Numbered from the stretch's first letter, positions 1-9,290 are shown. The stretch is DNA of 64,000 nt from CAVZBW01 sp963778465 (GCA_963778465.1 CAVZUK010000003.1:2108001-2172000), one strand, 5' to 3'. Numbers and translations are program-made. The notes: generated by a model from the letters alone, not told the origin.

Positions 1-1
1 C

Positions 2-784
2 GGTCGGCCGACGATGGTCTGGGTCGCGACGTTCCACCAGGCGGCGGAGGCCCTCATCCGCGGCGATCACGAGCGGGCCGAGGAGCTGGCGACGGCCGCC
101 CTTCAGCTCGGGACCGATGCCGAGCAACCGGACGCCTTCGCCATCTACGGAGCCCAGCTGGCGAACATCCGGGCCCAGCAGGGCCGCATGGAGGAGCTCG
201 CGCCGATCATGGTGGACGTCGCGACGCAGAATCCCAACGTCCCGGGGTACCAGGCGATGCTCGCCGGGGTCCGTGCCGACCTGGGGCAGCGAGACGAGGC
301 GGGCGCGATCCTGCGACGTGGCGCCCTCGACGAGTTCGGGTCCGTGCCCCTCGATCTCGTATGGCTGGACACGCTCTGCGTCTACGCCCGGGTCGCGACC
401 GTCCTCGAGGACCGGCCCGCCGCAGGCCAACTCGTCGGGCTGCTGGAGCCCTTCCACGGCCAGATCCCCTTCCAGGGTGTCAATGGTGCGCTGCCGGTGT
501 CGTGCACCGTGGGACGTCTGCTCTCCGTCATGGACGACCACGATGGTGCCGAGCAGCACTTCGCCGAGGCCCTCGAGACGTCGCGCCGGGGTCGCATGGC
601 CTTCGCCGAGTCCGAGGTGCACCTGGCGTGGGGGAGGGCACTGCTGCGCAAGGGCGACCCGAGCGATGTGGCGCGGACGAGGACGCTCCTGTCGGAGGCG
701 CTCCACATGGCGCAGGCCGGAGGCTACGGGTTGATCGAGCGCAGCTGCGCCGAGGCGCTCGAAGCGCTCGGTGAGGTGAACTGA
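2..784 (+). CDS. TPR-rich protein, C-terminal part (5' end outside window)
   Basis: The frame is already open at the left edge, so the start is missing; about 260 residues are visible. They are all-helical, in TPR-like units of roughly 40 residues with the small/large alternation typical of such repeats (ALIRGDHERAEELATAAL near the start, a similar AEQHFAEALETSR unit near residue 180). In Actinobacteria this kind of tail usually closes large AAA-ATPase/adenylate-cyclase or BTAD-type regulators; that assignment is inference because no catalytic or DNA-binding domain is visible. The stop (TGA) is followed by about 110 bp before the convergent glycosyltransferase. Confidence 0.7.
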   Translation, partial: GRPTMVWVATFHQAAEALIRGDHERAEELATAALQLGTDAEQPDAFAIYGAQLANIRAQQGRMEELAPIMVDVATQNPNVPGYQAMLAGVRADLGQRDEAGAILRRGALDEFGSVPLDLVWLDTLCVYARVATVLEDRPAAGQLVGLLEPFHGQIPFQGVNGALPVSCTVGRLLSVMDDHDGAEQHFAEALETSRRGRMAFAESEVHLAWGRALLRKGDPSDVARTRTLLSEALHMAQAGGYGLIERSCAEALEALGEVN

Positions 785-895
785 ACCCCGCATCTCCGCG
801 GAGAGCCCTGCCGGTCAGCTATTCGAAGGAGGTAGGGGCTTTGCCGACGATGCGGATTGACCAGGTCAGGCCACCGTCATCGGTGCAGGCCACCT

Positions 896-2017
896 TCAGT
901 GTGCCGTAACGTCAAGATCTTGCTCGCCCGCCAGGGTGTGCCGGACCAGCCGCAGCATCCGCTCGGTGGAGCGATCGAGGGAGAAGTCGGCCGCCCGGCG
1001 CAGGCCGGCCGATCGCAGACGCTCGCGAAGCTCCGGGTCGGTGACGGTGCGGTGCACCGCCGTGGCGAATCGCAGGGGGTCCTTCGAGTCGAGCAGCAGC
1101 CCCGCGTCCGCCACCGTCTCGGGGACGGCGCCGCCCCCGTAGGGTCCTGCACAGGCGGCGACCACGGGGACCCCGTGGGCCATCGCCTCCACGACGGGGA
1201 CGCAGAACCCCTCGTGGTCCGACGCGCAGACGAAGGCATCGGCGTTGCGGAAATAGGCCTCCAGCTCGCCCGGGCCGACGGGCCCCGTGATGTGGACCGA
1301 TGCTTCCAGGTCGAGGGAGCCGATGAAGCGCTCCATCGCCCCGCCGTAGCGGGCTCCGACCGGCGATCCGACGAGGTGGAGCCGCACCCGGTCGTCGAAC
1401 AGCCGGCGGTAGACGGCGATCATCTTGACCAGGTCGTGGGGCGCCTTGTGCGGCGAGACCTTCCCGACGAAGAGCAGGTCCGCCCCCCCGGCCGCCCGCT
1501 GCTCGGCCAGGCGGTCCATGACGGACGGGTCCGGAGTCTGGTCCCGTGCGCCCATGTCGATCAGCAGCGGGACGACCGCCGTGCGTCGGTAGCCGTGCGC
1601 CTCGAGCTCGCGGCGGTTGTAGTCGGAGTCGGCGATGGCCAGCTCGCAGCGGGCGGCCAGCTGGCGGAGCTGCGCCCGGCCGAGGTCGAGGTGGAGGCCG
1701 ATCGACGGCTCCCAGGGGTCGAGGAGGGCCGAGGGCGTGATGTTGTGGTAGTTCACGAGCAGCGGCTCGGGCCTGGCGGCGACCAGGTCGACCACCGGGC
1801 TGCCGATGGACGACTGGTAGAGGAGCCAGCGCTTCTTGCCGCCCCTGGCCAACTTGGTGATCGGGCGACCGCGACCCGCAAGGCCCGGCGTGAGGCAGGC
1901 CCCGTAGTAGACGTCCGACTCGATGCCCGAGGCCCGAAGGGCGTCGGTCAGGGCGAGGGCGTGCGTCCCGATGGCGTCGGGCTGGCTGAGCGCCGGGATC
2001 ACCTGATCGACGCGCAC
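896..2017 (-). CDS. Glycosyltransferase family 4 (GT-B fold)
   Basis: 373 aa from a GTG start. The N-terminal half has the acceptor-side fold with NYHNITP near residue 90. The C-terminal half has the GT4 donor-binding region: LLFVGKVSPHK near 175, then the nucleotide-sugar-binding EX7E-type segment around DHEGFCVPVVEAMAHGVPVV near 270. It probably transfers a sugar from an activated donor to a lipid- or protein-linked acceptor at the cytoplasmic membrane; donor and acceptor cannot be read. It is the last gene of an operon with the HAD and enoyl-CoA hydratase genes, 11 bp downstream of the HAD stop. Confidence 0.85.
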   Translation of the reverse strand: MRVDQVIPALSQPDAIGTHALALTDALRASGIESDVYYGACLTPGLAGRGRPITKLARGGKKRWLLYQSSIGSPVVDLVAARPEPLLVNYHNITPSALLDPWEPSIGLHLDLGRAQLRQLAARCELAIADSDYNRRELEAHGYRRTAVVPLLIDMGARDQTPDPSVMDRLAEQRAAGGADLLFVGKVSPHKAPHDLVKMIAVYRRLFDDRVRLHLVGSPVGARYGGAMERFIGSLDLEASVHITGPVGPGELEAYFRNADAFVCASDHEGFCVPVVEAMAHGVPVVAACAGPYGGGAVPETVADAGLLLDSKDPLRFATAVHRTVTDPELRERLRSAGLRRAADFSLDRSTERMLRLVRHTLAGEQDLDVTAH

Positions 2018-2028
2018 GGGCGGGGATT

Positions 2029-2754
2029 CTACAAACGGGACCCTTTGTGGACGGCCGGCGGGAGGTCGCTCAGCCGGGGAAACCGGGCCAGCCGACCCAG
2101 CTTGCCCAGCTTCCCCACGTCGACGCCGTGGTCCGCCGCGTCGAGGAGCCTCAGGTCACCCCGGCTGTTGCCGTAGGCCCAGACCGTCACCTCGGACGTG
2201 TCGATGCCCTCCGCCCGCATCCAGCTCACGAGTCGGCTGTACTTCTCGTGACCGCGGCAGTTCCTGCCGTCGTAGCGTCCGGTGAGCCTCCCCCCGCCGT
2301 CGACGGCCAGCCTGGTCGCCATGACGCCGTCGACGCCCAGCAGCTCTCCAGCGGGCCCGACGTAGGCCTCGGGGGAGGCCGAGACCAAGACGACGCGGTG
2401 GCCGAGACCCCGGTGCCAGGCGATCCGATCGGCCACGTCGGGCCGCAGGCGGCGCTCGAGGTGTCGTCGGGCGAAATAGCGGCCCTTGGAGTCGAGCGCG
2501 TCGGCGGGCAGGCCGGCGAGCACCTGGACGAACAGGCGCTCCTTCGTGACGTCCGCCGTCGAGCCTCCGGCGATCGCCGCCTTGAGGAGGGCCGGTGAGG
2601 AGCGGAGCACCGCTTGGAGCACCCGCCCCGCCCCGCTCGCATACATCAAGAACGGCATGACGCTCCCGCCCCGCACGACGGTGCCGTCGAAGTCGAATGC
2701 CGCGACCGTCGCCGTCTGCTGGGAGTGCTCGACGTCCTCGTCCGCGAGGCTCAC
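2029..2754 (-). CDS. HAD-superfamily subfamily IB hydrolase (SerB-like phosphatase)
   Basis: 241 aa if it starts at the GTG that overlaps the upstream crotonase stop as GTGA; a longer in-frame reading upstream is low-complexity and overlaps the crotonase. HAD motif I is AAFDFDGTVV near residue 20, motif II is LVSASPEAYVGP near 125, and motif III is the late GNSRGDLRLLDAAD segment. This IB-type protein hydrolyses a phosphomonoester; related actinobacterial proteins are annotated as phosphoserine-phosphatase-like or fused to acyltransferases. It is translationally coupled between the enoyl-CoA hydratase and a glycosyltransferase. Substrate unknown. Confidence 0.82.
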   Translation of the reverse strand: MSLADEDVEHSQQTATVAAFDFDGTVVRGGSVMPFLMYASGAGRVLQAVLRSSPALLKAAIAGGSTADVTKERLFVQVLAGLPADALDSKGRYFARRHLERRLRPDVADRIAWHRGLGHRVVLVSASPEAYVGPAGELLGVDGVMATRLAVDGGGRLTGRYDGRNCRGHEKYSRLVSWMRAEGIDTSEVTVWAYGNSRGDLRLLDAADHGVDVGKLGKLGRLARFPRLSDLPPAVHKGSRL

Positions 2755-3533
2755 CGGAACGAACCGCCCCGGCCGGACCCGGCGGCGAAGCGGAGGGCGC
2801 CGTCCAGGGACTCCCCCGAAGCGATGGTGGCCCGGCCCAGGACCGCCTCCCTGACCGCGGCCTCCTCCTCGAGCACGCCCCATTGCTCTAGGGCCGATCG
2901 GCGGTCGTTTCGGAGGCAGAGCTGCGGGAAGGCGGAGATCTGCTGGGCCAGCTCGATCGCGGCGTGGCGTGCCTGCCCGTCGGGTACCAGGCGGTTGGCC
3001 AGGCCCATCTCGAGCGCCTCGGGGCCCTCGACGGGTCGGCCGGTCAAGATGAGGTCCATGGCCCGGCTGTGGCCGATCAGGCGGGGGAGCCGGACGGTTC
3101 CCAGGTCGACGAGCGGGACGCCGAAGCGCCGGCAAAACACCCCGAAGACGGCATGCTCGGCCGCCACGCGGAGGTCGCACCAGACGGCTAGCTCGATGCC
3201 TCCGGCCACGGCGTAACCCTCCACCGCGGCGATCACCGGCTTGGAGAGCGTCAGCCGGGTGGGGCCCATGGGGCCGGGACCCTGGTCCGGGACGGGGCGC
3301 CGGTCCCCGGCCGAGAGTGCCTTGAGGTCGGCCCCGGCGCAGAAGTGCCCGCCGGTGCCGGTCAGCACCGCCACGGAGGCGCCCTCGTCGGCGTCGAAGG
3401 CCATGAAAGTCTCGAGAAGCCGGCCGGCGGTGGCGCTGTCCACCGCGTTGCGCACCTCAGGGCGGTCGATCGTGACGACCCAGACCGGTCCGTCCACCTC
3501 CACCCTCACCGTCTCCGCCCTCGCCGTCTCCAT
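2751..3533 (-). CDS. Enoyl-CoA hydratase/isomerase family protein (crotonase fold)
   Basis: 260 aa, full length for a crotonase. The first oxyanion-hole loop is HFCAGADLKALS near residue 65, followed by the second backbone-NH region AAVEGYAVAGGIELAVWCDL near 105. The positions that carry the two catalytic glutamates in classical enoyl-CoA hydratases are not obviously Glu (FGVPLVDLGTVRLPRLIG), so this may be an isomerase, hydrolase or other crotonase activity rather than a hydratase. It leads the three-gene operon with HAD and GT4 and ends in a GTGA overlap. Confidence 0.85.
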   Translation of the reverse strand: METARAETVRVEVDGPVWVVTIDRPEVRNAVDSATAGRLLETFMAFDADEGASVAVLTGTGGHFCAGADLKALSAGDRRPVPDQGPGPMGPTRLTLSKPVIAAVEGYAVAGGIELAVWCDLRVAAEHAVFGVFCRRFGVPLVDLGTVRLPRLIGHSRAMDLILTGRPVEGPEALEMGLANRLVPDGQARHAAIELAQQISAFPQLCLRNDRRSALEQWGVLEEEAAVREAVLGRATIASGESLDGALRFAAGSGRGGSFR

Positions 3534-3724
3534 CGGCCGATTGTCCCACGGCCCCTCCGCGTCGCGGACGCCGGCGGGGAGTCACAAAAGGTGACCCGCT
3601 CGGTCGACTTTCCCCAGGAACTTCGCTAGGGTGGAGCGGCACTAAACGAGATCCCGCGCCCCGCGGCCGTCAACGCCACTCCGAGCGACGGCCAGGGCCG
3701 ATGCCCACACAGGAGGAAGAACAC

Positions 3725-4360
3725 GTGGCAATCCGACTTGGCGACACCGCCCCCGACTTCACGGCAGAGACCACCGAGGGCACCATCAATTTCCACGAGT
3801 GGCTCGGGGACAGCTGGGGGATCCTGTTCTCGCACCCCAAGGACTTCACTCCCGTGTGCACCACCGAGCTGGCGGCCTTCTCCAAGGCCAAGCCCGAGTT
3901 TGACAAGCGCAACACCAAGCTGCTCGGTCTCTCCGTCGACTCGGTCGAGTCCCACCGCCAGTGGGACAAGGACATCGAGGAGACCCAGGGCCAGAGCGTC
4001 AACTTCCCCGTGATCGGGGACGAGGACCGGCGGGTGGCCGACCTCTACGACATGATCCACCCCAACGCCAACGACACGCTGACCGTGCGATCGGTCTTCA
4101 TCGTCGGTCCGGACAAGAAGGTGAAGCTGATCTTGACGTACCCGGCCTCGACCGGGCGCCGCGTCGACGAGGTGCTCCGGGTTCTCGACTCGCTCCAGCT
4201 GACCGCCGGCTACTCGGTCTCGACGCCGGTCAACTGGCAGGACGGGCAGGACGTGATCATCGCCCCGGCCATCTCGGACGAGGACGCCAAGACCAAGTTC
4301 CCGAAGGGCTTCAAGACGCTCAAGCCCTACCTCCGGGTCACTCCTCAGCCGAACAAGTGA
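3725..4360 (+). CDS. 1-Cys peroxiredoxin (Prx6-type, AhpC/TSA family)
   Basis: 211 aa from the GTG at 3725, chosen because AGGAGG at 3711-3716 lies 8 nt upstream; an ATG 24 nt earlier overlaps that Shine-Dalgarno. The peroxidatic Cys is in SHPKDFTPVCTTEL near residue 45, with the conserved Thr two residues before it. No second Cys is present, which fits a 1-Cys enzyme that reduces H2O2 or lipid peroxides in the cytoplasm. The C-terminal dimerisation extension (VNWQDGQDVIIAPAISDE) is typical of Prx6. Monocistronic, followed by a strong hairpin. Confidence 0.93.
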   Translation: MAIRLGDTAPDFTAETTEGTINFHEWLGDSWGILFSHPKDFTPVCTTELAAFSKAKPEFDKRNTKLLGLSVDSVESHRQWDKDIEETQGQSVNFPVIGDEDRRVADLYDMIHPNANDTLTVRSVFIVGPDKKVKLILTYPASTGRRVDEVLRVLDSLQLTAGYSVSTPVNWQDGQDVIIAPAISDEDAKTKFPKGFKTLKPYLRVTPQPNK

Positions 4361-4403
4361 GCTGACGCCCGTTCGGCCGGTGCGGCCGGGCGGCAAGGAT
4401 CGA

Positions 4404-4435
4404 CGACGATGCCGGCCCCCGGGCCGGCATCGTCG
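4404..4435. terminator. Bidirectional hairpin between convergent genes
   Basis: A perfect 15-bp inverted repeat (CGACGATGCCGGCCC and its complement) is separated by two C residues. It lies between the peroxiredoxin stop and the acyl-CoA synthetase stop, so it probably ends transcription from both sides. There is no U-tract, as is usual in GC-rich Actinobacteria. Confidence 0.75.
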
Positions 4436-4498
4436 CGTCGAGGCCCCCCTTCCGGGCTCCAGAGCCCCTGGGCGAGCGGTCGGCGCGGACGCGCCCGC

Positions 4499-6389
4499 TC
4501 AGCCGGGGGCCGGACCGGCGGAGCTCGCGGGAGGCGAGGCAGGCGGTGCAGGCGGGGGAGCGCCGATCGAGTCGCGCAGGGCGCGCTTCAGGACCTTCCC
4601 ATTGGGGTTGCGGGGGAGGGGGCCGCGGCGGAACCAGAAGTGGGTCGGCACCATGAAATGGGCCAGGTGGTCTCGCACGTGGCGGGTCAGCTCCTCGGCC
4701 TCCAGCCGCTGGCCCGGCCGGAGCACCACCACCGCGCCGACCTCTTCGCCCAGGAGGGGGTGGGGCACGCCGATCACGGCACACTCCGCCACGGCGGGGT
4801 GACTGTAGAGGACGCCTTCCACCTCGACCGAGTAGATGTTCTCGCCGCCCCTGATGATGGTGTCCTTGCTCCGGTCGACGATCTGGACGAAGCCGTCCGC
4901 GTCGACGCGGGCGATGTCGCCGGTGTGGAGCCAGCCCTTCGTGATGACCTGGGCGGTCTCCTCGGGCCGGTGCCAGTAGCCCCGGACCACGTTGGGGCCC
5001 TTGATCCACAGCTCGCCGCTCGCCTCCGGGTCCGGTGAACCGCTCGCGGGCGGCTCGTCGCCGGGGTAGTCCTCCGGCACGACCGCCACGTCGCAGACCG
5101 GCACCGGGCGACCGACGCTGTCGGGCCGCAGGACGTAGTCCCCTGCCGCGTTCATCGTGGTGACCGAGGAGGTCTCGGTGAGCCCGTAGGCGTTGGTGGG
5201 CTGTCCCGCGGGGAAGTGCTGGCGGATGCGGCGCACCAGCTCGGGCGGGGCCGGGGCCCCTCCGTAGGAGACCGAACGGATCGACGAGGTGTCCCGGCGG
5301 GGAAAGTCGGGAGAGTCGATCACCTGCATGACCATCGTCGGCACCCCGCCGAACATCGTGATCCGCTCCCGCTCGATGAGCTCGAGGGCGCGCTCGGGGT
5401 CGAAGTGATGCATCATCACGAGCTTTCCGCCGGCGGCCGCGTTCGCCACCATGACGGCGAGGCAGCCGGTCACGTGGAAGAGCGGCACCGAGAGGAGATA
5501 GGCGTTCTGGACGCGCGGGCCGGCCTCGCTCGCGGCCTCGCCGCCGGAGCCGAATCGCATCGCGGCGCTCACCCGGAGGAAGTGGAGGTCCATCAGGTTG
5601 GTGCAGAGGTTGCGGTGGGTGCCGACCGCCCCCTTCGGTCGACCCGTCGTGCCCGAGGTGTAGAAGATCGTCGCGTCGTCCTCGGGCTCGAGCGGACGTG
5701 GGCGGCGGCTCGGCTTCGTCGGACGGGTCGCTCAGCCACAGCGCGAAGTCGTGGACCGCGATCGACGTCGGGGTCGGTGCCGACCAGGCCGGTCCGCCCG
5801 CCCGATGCTCGTCGGTGACGAGGAGGGCGCGGAGATCCGAGAGTGGACCGAGCACGGGTGCGAGGCGGTCGGCCCGTTGCGTGTCGGCCACGACCACGAC
5901 GCTGCCGGAGTCCTCGAGGGCAAAGGCCAGCTCCTCGGCGCTCCACCACACGTTGAGGGGGACGGCGACGGCGCCGGCCAGCAGCGTCCCCCAGAACGAG
6001 ACGACCCACTCGGGCAGGTTGCGCATGGCGATGGCCACCCGGTCCCCCTTGGTGACCCCGTGGTCCGAACGCAGGCGACGGGCAAAGGCGGCGGCGAGCC
6101 GGTAGTGGTCGGCGAAGGTGACGTGCTCGTCCTCGTAGACGAGGAAGTCGGCGGCGCCATGGCCCCGTGACAGCTGGATGATGTCCTGCGCGCTCCGGGG
6201 GGCCTGCCGCCACACCCGGGTACGGACGCCCCGGATCTCGACCTCCTCCATCTCGAAGGTCTGGCCCGGTGCCGTCAGCTCCTCGACGGCCGCCTCCCAC
6301 GACATCGCCGGAGGCGGCGGGGCGCCCGACGGTGCCGACGGCGGATCCGCACGCCGGCTCGGTGCGTGGCCCGCCGGGCGGCCGGTCAC
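4499..6389 (-). pseudogene. Acyl-CoA synthetase (AMP-forming), split by a one-base frameshift
   Basis: Reading from the GTG at 6389 (GTGA overlap with orn), about 225 codons encode the N-terminal part of an ANL-superfamily ligase (VTKGDRVAIAMRNLPEWVVSFWG, VPLNVWWSAEELAFALEDS). Near 5690-5715 the frame must move by one base (one extra base present). The new frame then gives the P-loop-like AMP-binding motif FYTSGTTGRPKG and continues through YGLTETSS, TGDIARVDADGFVQIVDRSKD and the C-terminal catalytic lysine region GKVLKRALRD to the stop at 4499. Joined, it is about 630 aa, normal for a fatty-acyl- or aryl-CoA ligase. Either a sequencing error or a recent mutation; nothing else looks degraded. 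Confidence 0.85.
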
Positions 6390-6940
6390 GGTGCGGCCTG
6401 CGAGGCCTTGCGTCGGAAGACGGTGGACCGGTAGTAGGCGAGCTCCTCGATGCTCTCCTTGATGTCGTCCATGGCCCGATGGCTTCCTCGCTTCCCGGGA
6501 GCCGCAGCCGCAGCCTCGGGGTACCAGCGCTTGGCGAGCTCCTTGATCGACGAGACGTCGACGGAGCGGTAGTGGAACCAGTCCGAGACCTGGGGGAGCT
6601 GAGCCGCCAGGAACCGGCGATCGGTACCGATCGAGTTGCCGGCCAGCGGCACGGTCCCGGGTTCGGGCAGGTGCTGGCGCAGAAAGTCCAGCGTCTTCGC
6701 GCTCGCCTCGGCGAGCGGGAGGGTCGAGGCCCGCACGGCGGCGAGGAGTCCGGATCGCTCGTGCATCTCACGCACGACCGTGCTCATCTCGTCGAGCTCC
6801 CGTTCCGAGGCGTGGATCACCAGGTCGGGGCCCTCTGCGACGATGGCCAGCTCGTCGTCGGTCACGAGGGTGGCGATCTCCACGACGACGTGGCGCTCCG
6901 GGTCCAACCCCGTCATCTCGAGATCCATCCAGGCCAACAT
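6386..6940 (-). CDS. orn: Oligoribonuclease
   Basis: 184 aa, DEDDh-type 3'-5' exonuclease that degrades di- to penta-nucleotides and pGpG to mononucleotides. All signature motifs are visible: WMDLEMTGLD at residues 4-13 (DE), IGTDRRFLA near 105 (second D), and HRAMDDIKESI near 152 (H and final D). Length matches the family. The stop overlaps the start of the acyl-CoA synthetase (GTGA), so the two are co-translated. The start is the ATG at 6940, 56 bp from the divergent dUTPase gene. Confidence 0.95.
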   Translation of the reverse strand: MLAWMDLEMTGLDPERHVVVEIATLVTDDELAIVAEGPDLVIHASERELDEMSTVVREMHERSGLLAAVRASTLPLAEASAKTLDFLRQHLPEPGTVPLAGNSIGTDRRFLAAQLPQVSDWFHYRSVDVSSIKELAKRWYPEAAAAAPGKRGSHRAMDDIKESIEELAYYRSTVFRRKASQAAP

Positions 6941-6996
6941 CTCCTGGATGGTACTGATCGGCGCGTCGCTCCGACGGCGGGCAATAGCTTTGTGCG

Positions 6997-7440
6997 ATGC
7001 CGGAGGTGCTCATCCACCAGATCGACCCGACCGCCCCCCTGCCCGCCTACGCCCGGGAGGGCGACGCCGGTGCCGATCTCTTCGCGAGGGAGAGCGTGGT
7101 GCTGGCGCCCAACGGCGGCCGGGCGCTCGTGCCGACGGGGGTGGTGATGGCGATCCCGCCGGGGTACGCGGGCTTCGTGCTGCCGAGGAGCGGACTCGCA
7201 CTTCGCCACGGGATCACCTGTCTCAACGCTCCGGGACTGATCGACTCGGGCTATCGAGGGGAGGTGTCGGTGCTGCTCGTCAACACCGACCCCGACAAGG
7301 ACTTCGAGGTCCGTCGCGGCGACCGCATCGCCCAGCTGGTCGTCCAGGCCGTCGAGCCGTGCTCCTTCCGTCCGGTCGCCCCCGAGGCGCTGCCCGACAG
7401 CGCGCGGGGCACCGGAGGCTTCGGGCACTCGGGCCGCTGA
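6997..7440 (+). CDS. dut: dUTP diphosphatase (dUTPase)
   Basis: 147 aa, trimeric all-beta dUTPase that hydrolyses dUTP to dUMP and PPi. The motifs are in order: AREGDAGADLFA (motif 1), PRSGLALRHGI (motif 2), NAPGLIDSGYRGEV (motif 3), RGDRIAQLVV (motif 4) and the C-terminal arm ARGTGGFGHSGR (motif 5), which closes over the active site. Complete and of typical length. It shares a 56-bp divergent promoter region with orn. Confidence 0.96.
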   Translation: MPEVLIHQIDPTAPLPAYAREGDAGADLFARESVVLAPNGGRALVPTGVVMAIPPGYAGFVLPRSGLALRHGITCLNAPGLIDSGYRGEVSVLLVNTDPDKDFEVRRGDRIAQLVVQAVEPCSFRPVAPEALPDSARGTGGFGHSGR

Positions 7441-7476
7441 GCGCCCAAGGCACGCGGGAATCGGAGGATCACGCTC

Positions 7477-8943
7477 GTGGATGCGCTCGAGGGTCTCGAC
7501 GCCATGTTCCTGGCGTTGGAGACCCCGACCGTGCACCTCCAGATCGCGGCCGTGCTGGTGCTCGACGCTCCCGAGGGGCGACGCTCGCTCTTCTCGCCGA
7601 CGACGCGCTTCGACCAGCTCCGTCGCATGGTCGAATCGCGGCTGCACCTGGCGCCGCCGCTCCGGCGCCGGGTCTTGTCCGCGCCCCTGGCGCTGCATCG
7701 CCCCGTCTGGGTCGACGATCCGGAATTCGACATCGGCGCTCACGTCCGCAGGGTGCGTCTTCCCCGACCAGCGGGCCGGGCCGAGCTCTGCGACCTGGTC
7801 GGGGACCTCATGAGCAGGAGCTTGCCCCCCGACCGGCCGCTGTGGGAGATGGTGGTGGTCGAGGGGTTGCCGGGAGATCGGACGGCCCTCGTCTTTCGCG
7901 TCCACCACGCCCTGCTGGACGGCGTCTCGGGCGCGGAGCTGCTCGCGGCCTTCCTCGACCTGAGCCCTCGCGCCCGCCCGGTCGCGCCGCAGCCCGCCGC
8001 GCCGTCGGCCCCCCCTCCCTTGCCGGGTCCCGTCGATCTGTTGCGACAGGCCCTCGGCGGGCTCGTGCGACAGCCGGCCACGACGCTGTCGGCGGCCCAC
8101 CGCATGATCGAGGCGGGACTGGGTCTGGCGGCCCGCAATCGCCGCCTCGGCGAGTCGGGCGAATCGCCACCGCCCTCGCCGTTCGCTGCACCCCGCATGC
8201 CATTTAACGGCACGGTCGGTGCCCTGCGCCGCTACGCCACCGCCGAGCTCTCTCTGGCCGAGGTGAAGACGATCGCCGAGACGTTCGGTACGACGGTGAA
8301 CGATGTCGTCCTGGCCTGCGTGGCGGGTGGCCTGCGTCGGTACCTCCTCCAACGCCGAGAACCCGTGCCCGACGCTCTCGTGGCCATGGTCCCGATGTCG
8401 GTTCGTGCGCGAGGCGGCGACTCCGAGGCGGAGGCGGGTCCGCTCGGCAACAGGATCTCCGCGATGTTCGTCGGCCTGCCGACCGGTCTGTTCCAACCCG
8501 TCGATCGGCTGCTGGCCGTCTCGCACGCGGCACGTGGAGCCAAGGAGCAGGCGGCCCAACTGGGTGGCGAGATCGTCATGCAGGTGGCCGGTGCGGTTCC
8601 CTACGCGCTCTCCACCCGGGTCGTGCGCTGGCTGGCGGCCTGGCGCGTCTACGACCGTGCCCGACCGCCGGCCAACGTGACGGTCTCCAACGTCACGGGC
8701 CCGTCCCAGACCCTGTGGTGCGCCGGTAGCCGCGTGCATGCGCTCTACCCCGCGGGACCGGTGGCCGACGGAATGGGCCTGAATGTGACGGTCCTGTCAT
8801 ACGGGGGCACGGTCCACCTGGGCCTGCTGGCTTGCCGACGGCTGGTGCCGGACCTCGACGAGATGGCCACGGCCATGGCGGACGAGGAGAAGCGCCTGCT
8901 CACGGCCGCGTCAAAAGCAAGTGGAGCTGTTCAGGCCGGATAG
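7477..8943 (+). CDS. Wax ester synthase / diacylglycerol acyltransferase (WS/DGAT)
   Basis: 488 aa. The catalytic HHxxxDG motif is HHALLDG near residue 146, and the second family block NDVVLACVAGGLRRYL lies near 270, with the C-terminal PPANVTVSNVTGP segment near 405. The enzyme esterifies fatty acyl-CoA to diacylglycerol or long-chain alcohols to make storage triacylglycerol or wax at the membrane. The GTG start at 7477 has GGAGGA at 7463-7468. Located 36 bp after dut on the same strand. Confidence 0.93.
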   Translation: MDALEGLDAMFLALETPTVHLQIAAVLVLDAPEGRRSLFSPTTRFDQLRRMVESRLHLAPPLRRRVLSAPLALHRPVWVDDPEFDIGAHVRRVRLPRPAGRAELCDLVGDLMSRSLPPDRPLWEMVVVEGLPGDRTALVFRVHHALLDGVSGAELLAAFLDLSPRARPVAPQPAAPSAPPPLPGPVDLLRQALGGLVRQPATTLSAAHRMIEAGLGLAARNRRLGESGESPPPSPFAAPRMPFNGTVGALRRYATAELSLAEVKTIAETFGTTVNDVVLACVAGGLRRYLLQRREPVPDALVAMVPMSVRARGGDSEAEAGPLGNRISAMFVGLPTGLFQPVDRLLAVSHAARGAKEQAAQLGGEIVMQVAGAVPYALSTRVVRWLAAWRVYDRARPPANVTVSNVTGPSQTLWCAGSRVHALYPAGPVADGMGLNVTVLSYGGTVHLGLLACRRLVPDLDEMATAMADEEKRLLTAASKASGAVQAG

Positions 8944-8984
8944 GGCGACAAGGGCCGCAACGCAGGCTATTGTCATGAAGCTGC

Positions 8985-9057
8985 GCGGACGTGGCTCAGT
9001 TGGTAGAGCATCACCTTGCCAAGGTGAGGGTCGCGGGTTCGAATCCCGTCGTCCGCT
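8985..9057 (+). tRNA. tRNA-Gly (GCC)
   Basis: A 73-nt cloverleaf: acceptor stem GCGGACG pairs with CGTCCGC, D stem GCTC/GAGC with an AGTTGGTA loop, anticodon stem TCACC/GGTGA with loop TTGCCAA (anticodon GCC), T arm with TTCGAAT loop, discriminator T. CCA is not encoded. Confidence 0.97.
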
Positions 9058-9088
9058 CTGAGGGGAGTTCCTGCTAAGCGAGGGTTTT

Positions 9089-9110
9089 CGAGGGGCCAAG
9101 GGGCCCCTCG
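9089..9110 (+). terminator. Hairpin after tRNA-Gly
   Basis: A 9-bp stem (CGAGGGGCC/GGCCCCTCG) with loop AAGG lies 31 bp beyond the tRNA and is followed by a pyrimidine-rich stretch. Likely terminates the tRNA transcript. Confidence 0.5.
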
Positions 9111-9290
9111 CCTCGCTTCTGGGGTTCGGTCTTTTCCCTGTTCGGCACCGCCACGCCCTCACCGACGGCGAACCCGGTCGTCACGGCCTCTGCGGCGAGC
9201 CACGTGTCACGCCGGTTGCGGTTCCTTTTCAATTTTCGACTGGACTTCGCTTACCGCGAGCGATCGCACTACATTTGCTCCTCAAACCAC

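Noticed and set aside
6913..8739. Minus-strand 608-codon frame
   Set aside because: Antisense to dut and WS/DGAT, both of which have full family motifs.
8911..9162. Minus-strand frame containing SNPRPSPWQGDALPTEP
   Set aside because: This is the well-known false protein obtained by translating the antisense strand of tRNA-Gly; the tRNA is real.
9111..9290. Possible c-di-AMP (ydaO) riboswitch upstream of the LysM gene
   Set aside because: The conserved blocks around GGGGAACC and GTCAGCTAACCTCG are not present; only generic hairpins are found.
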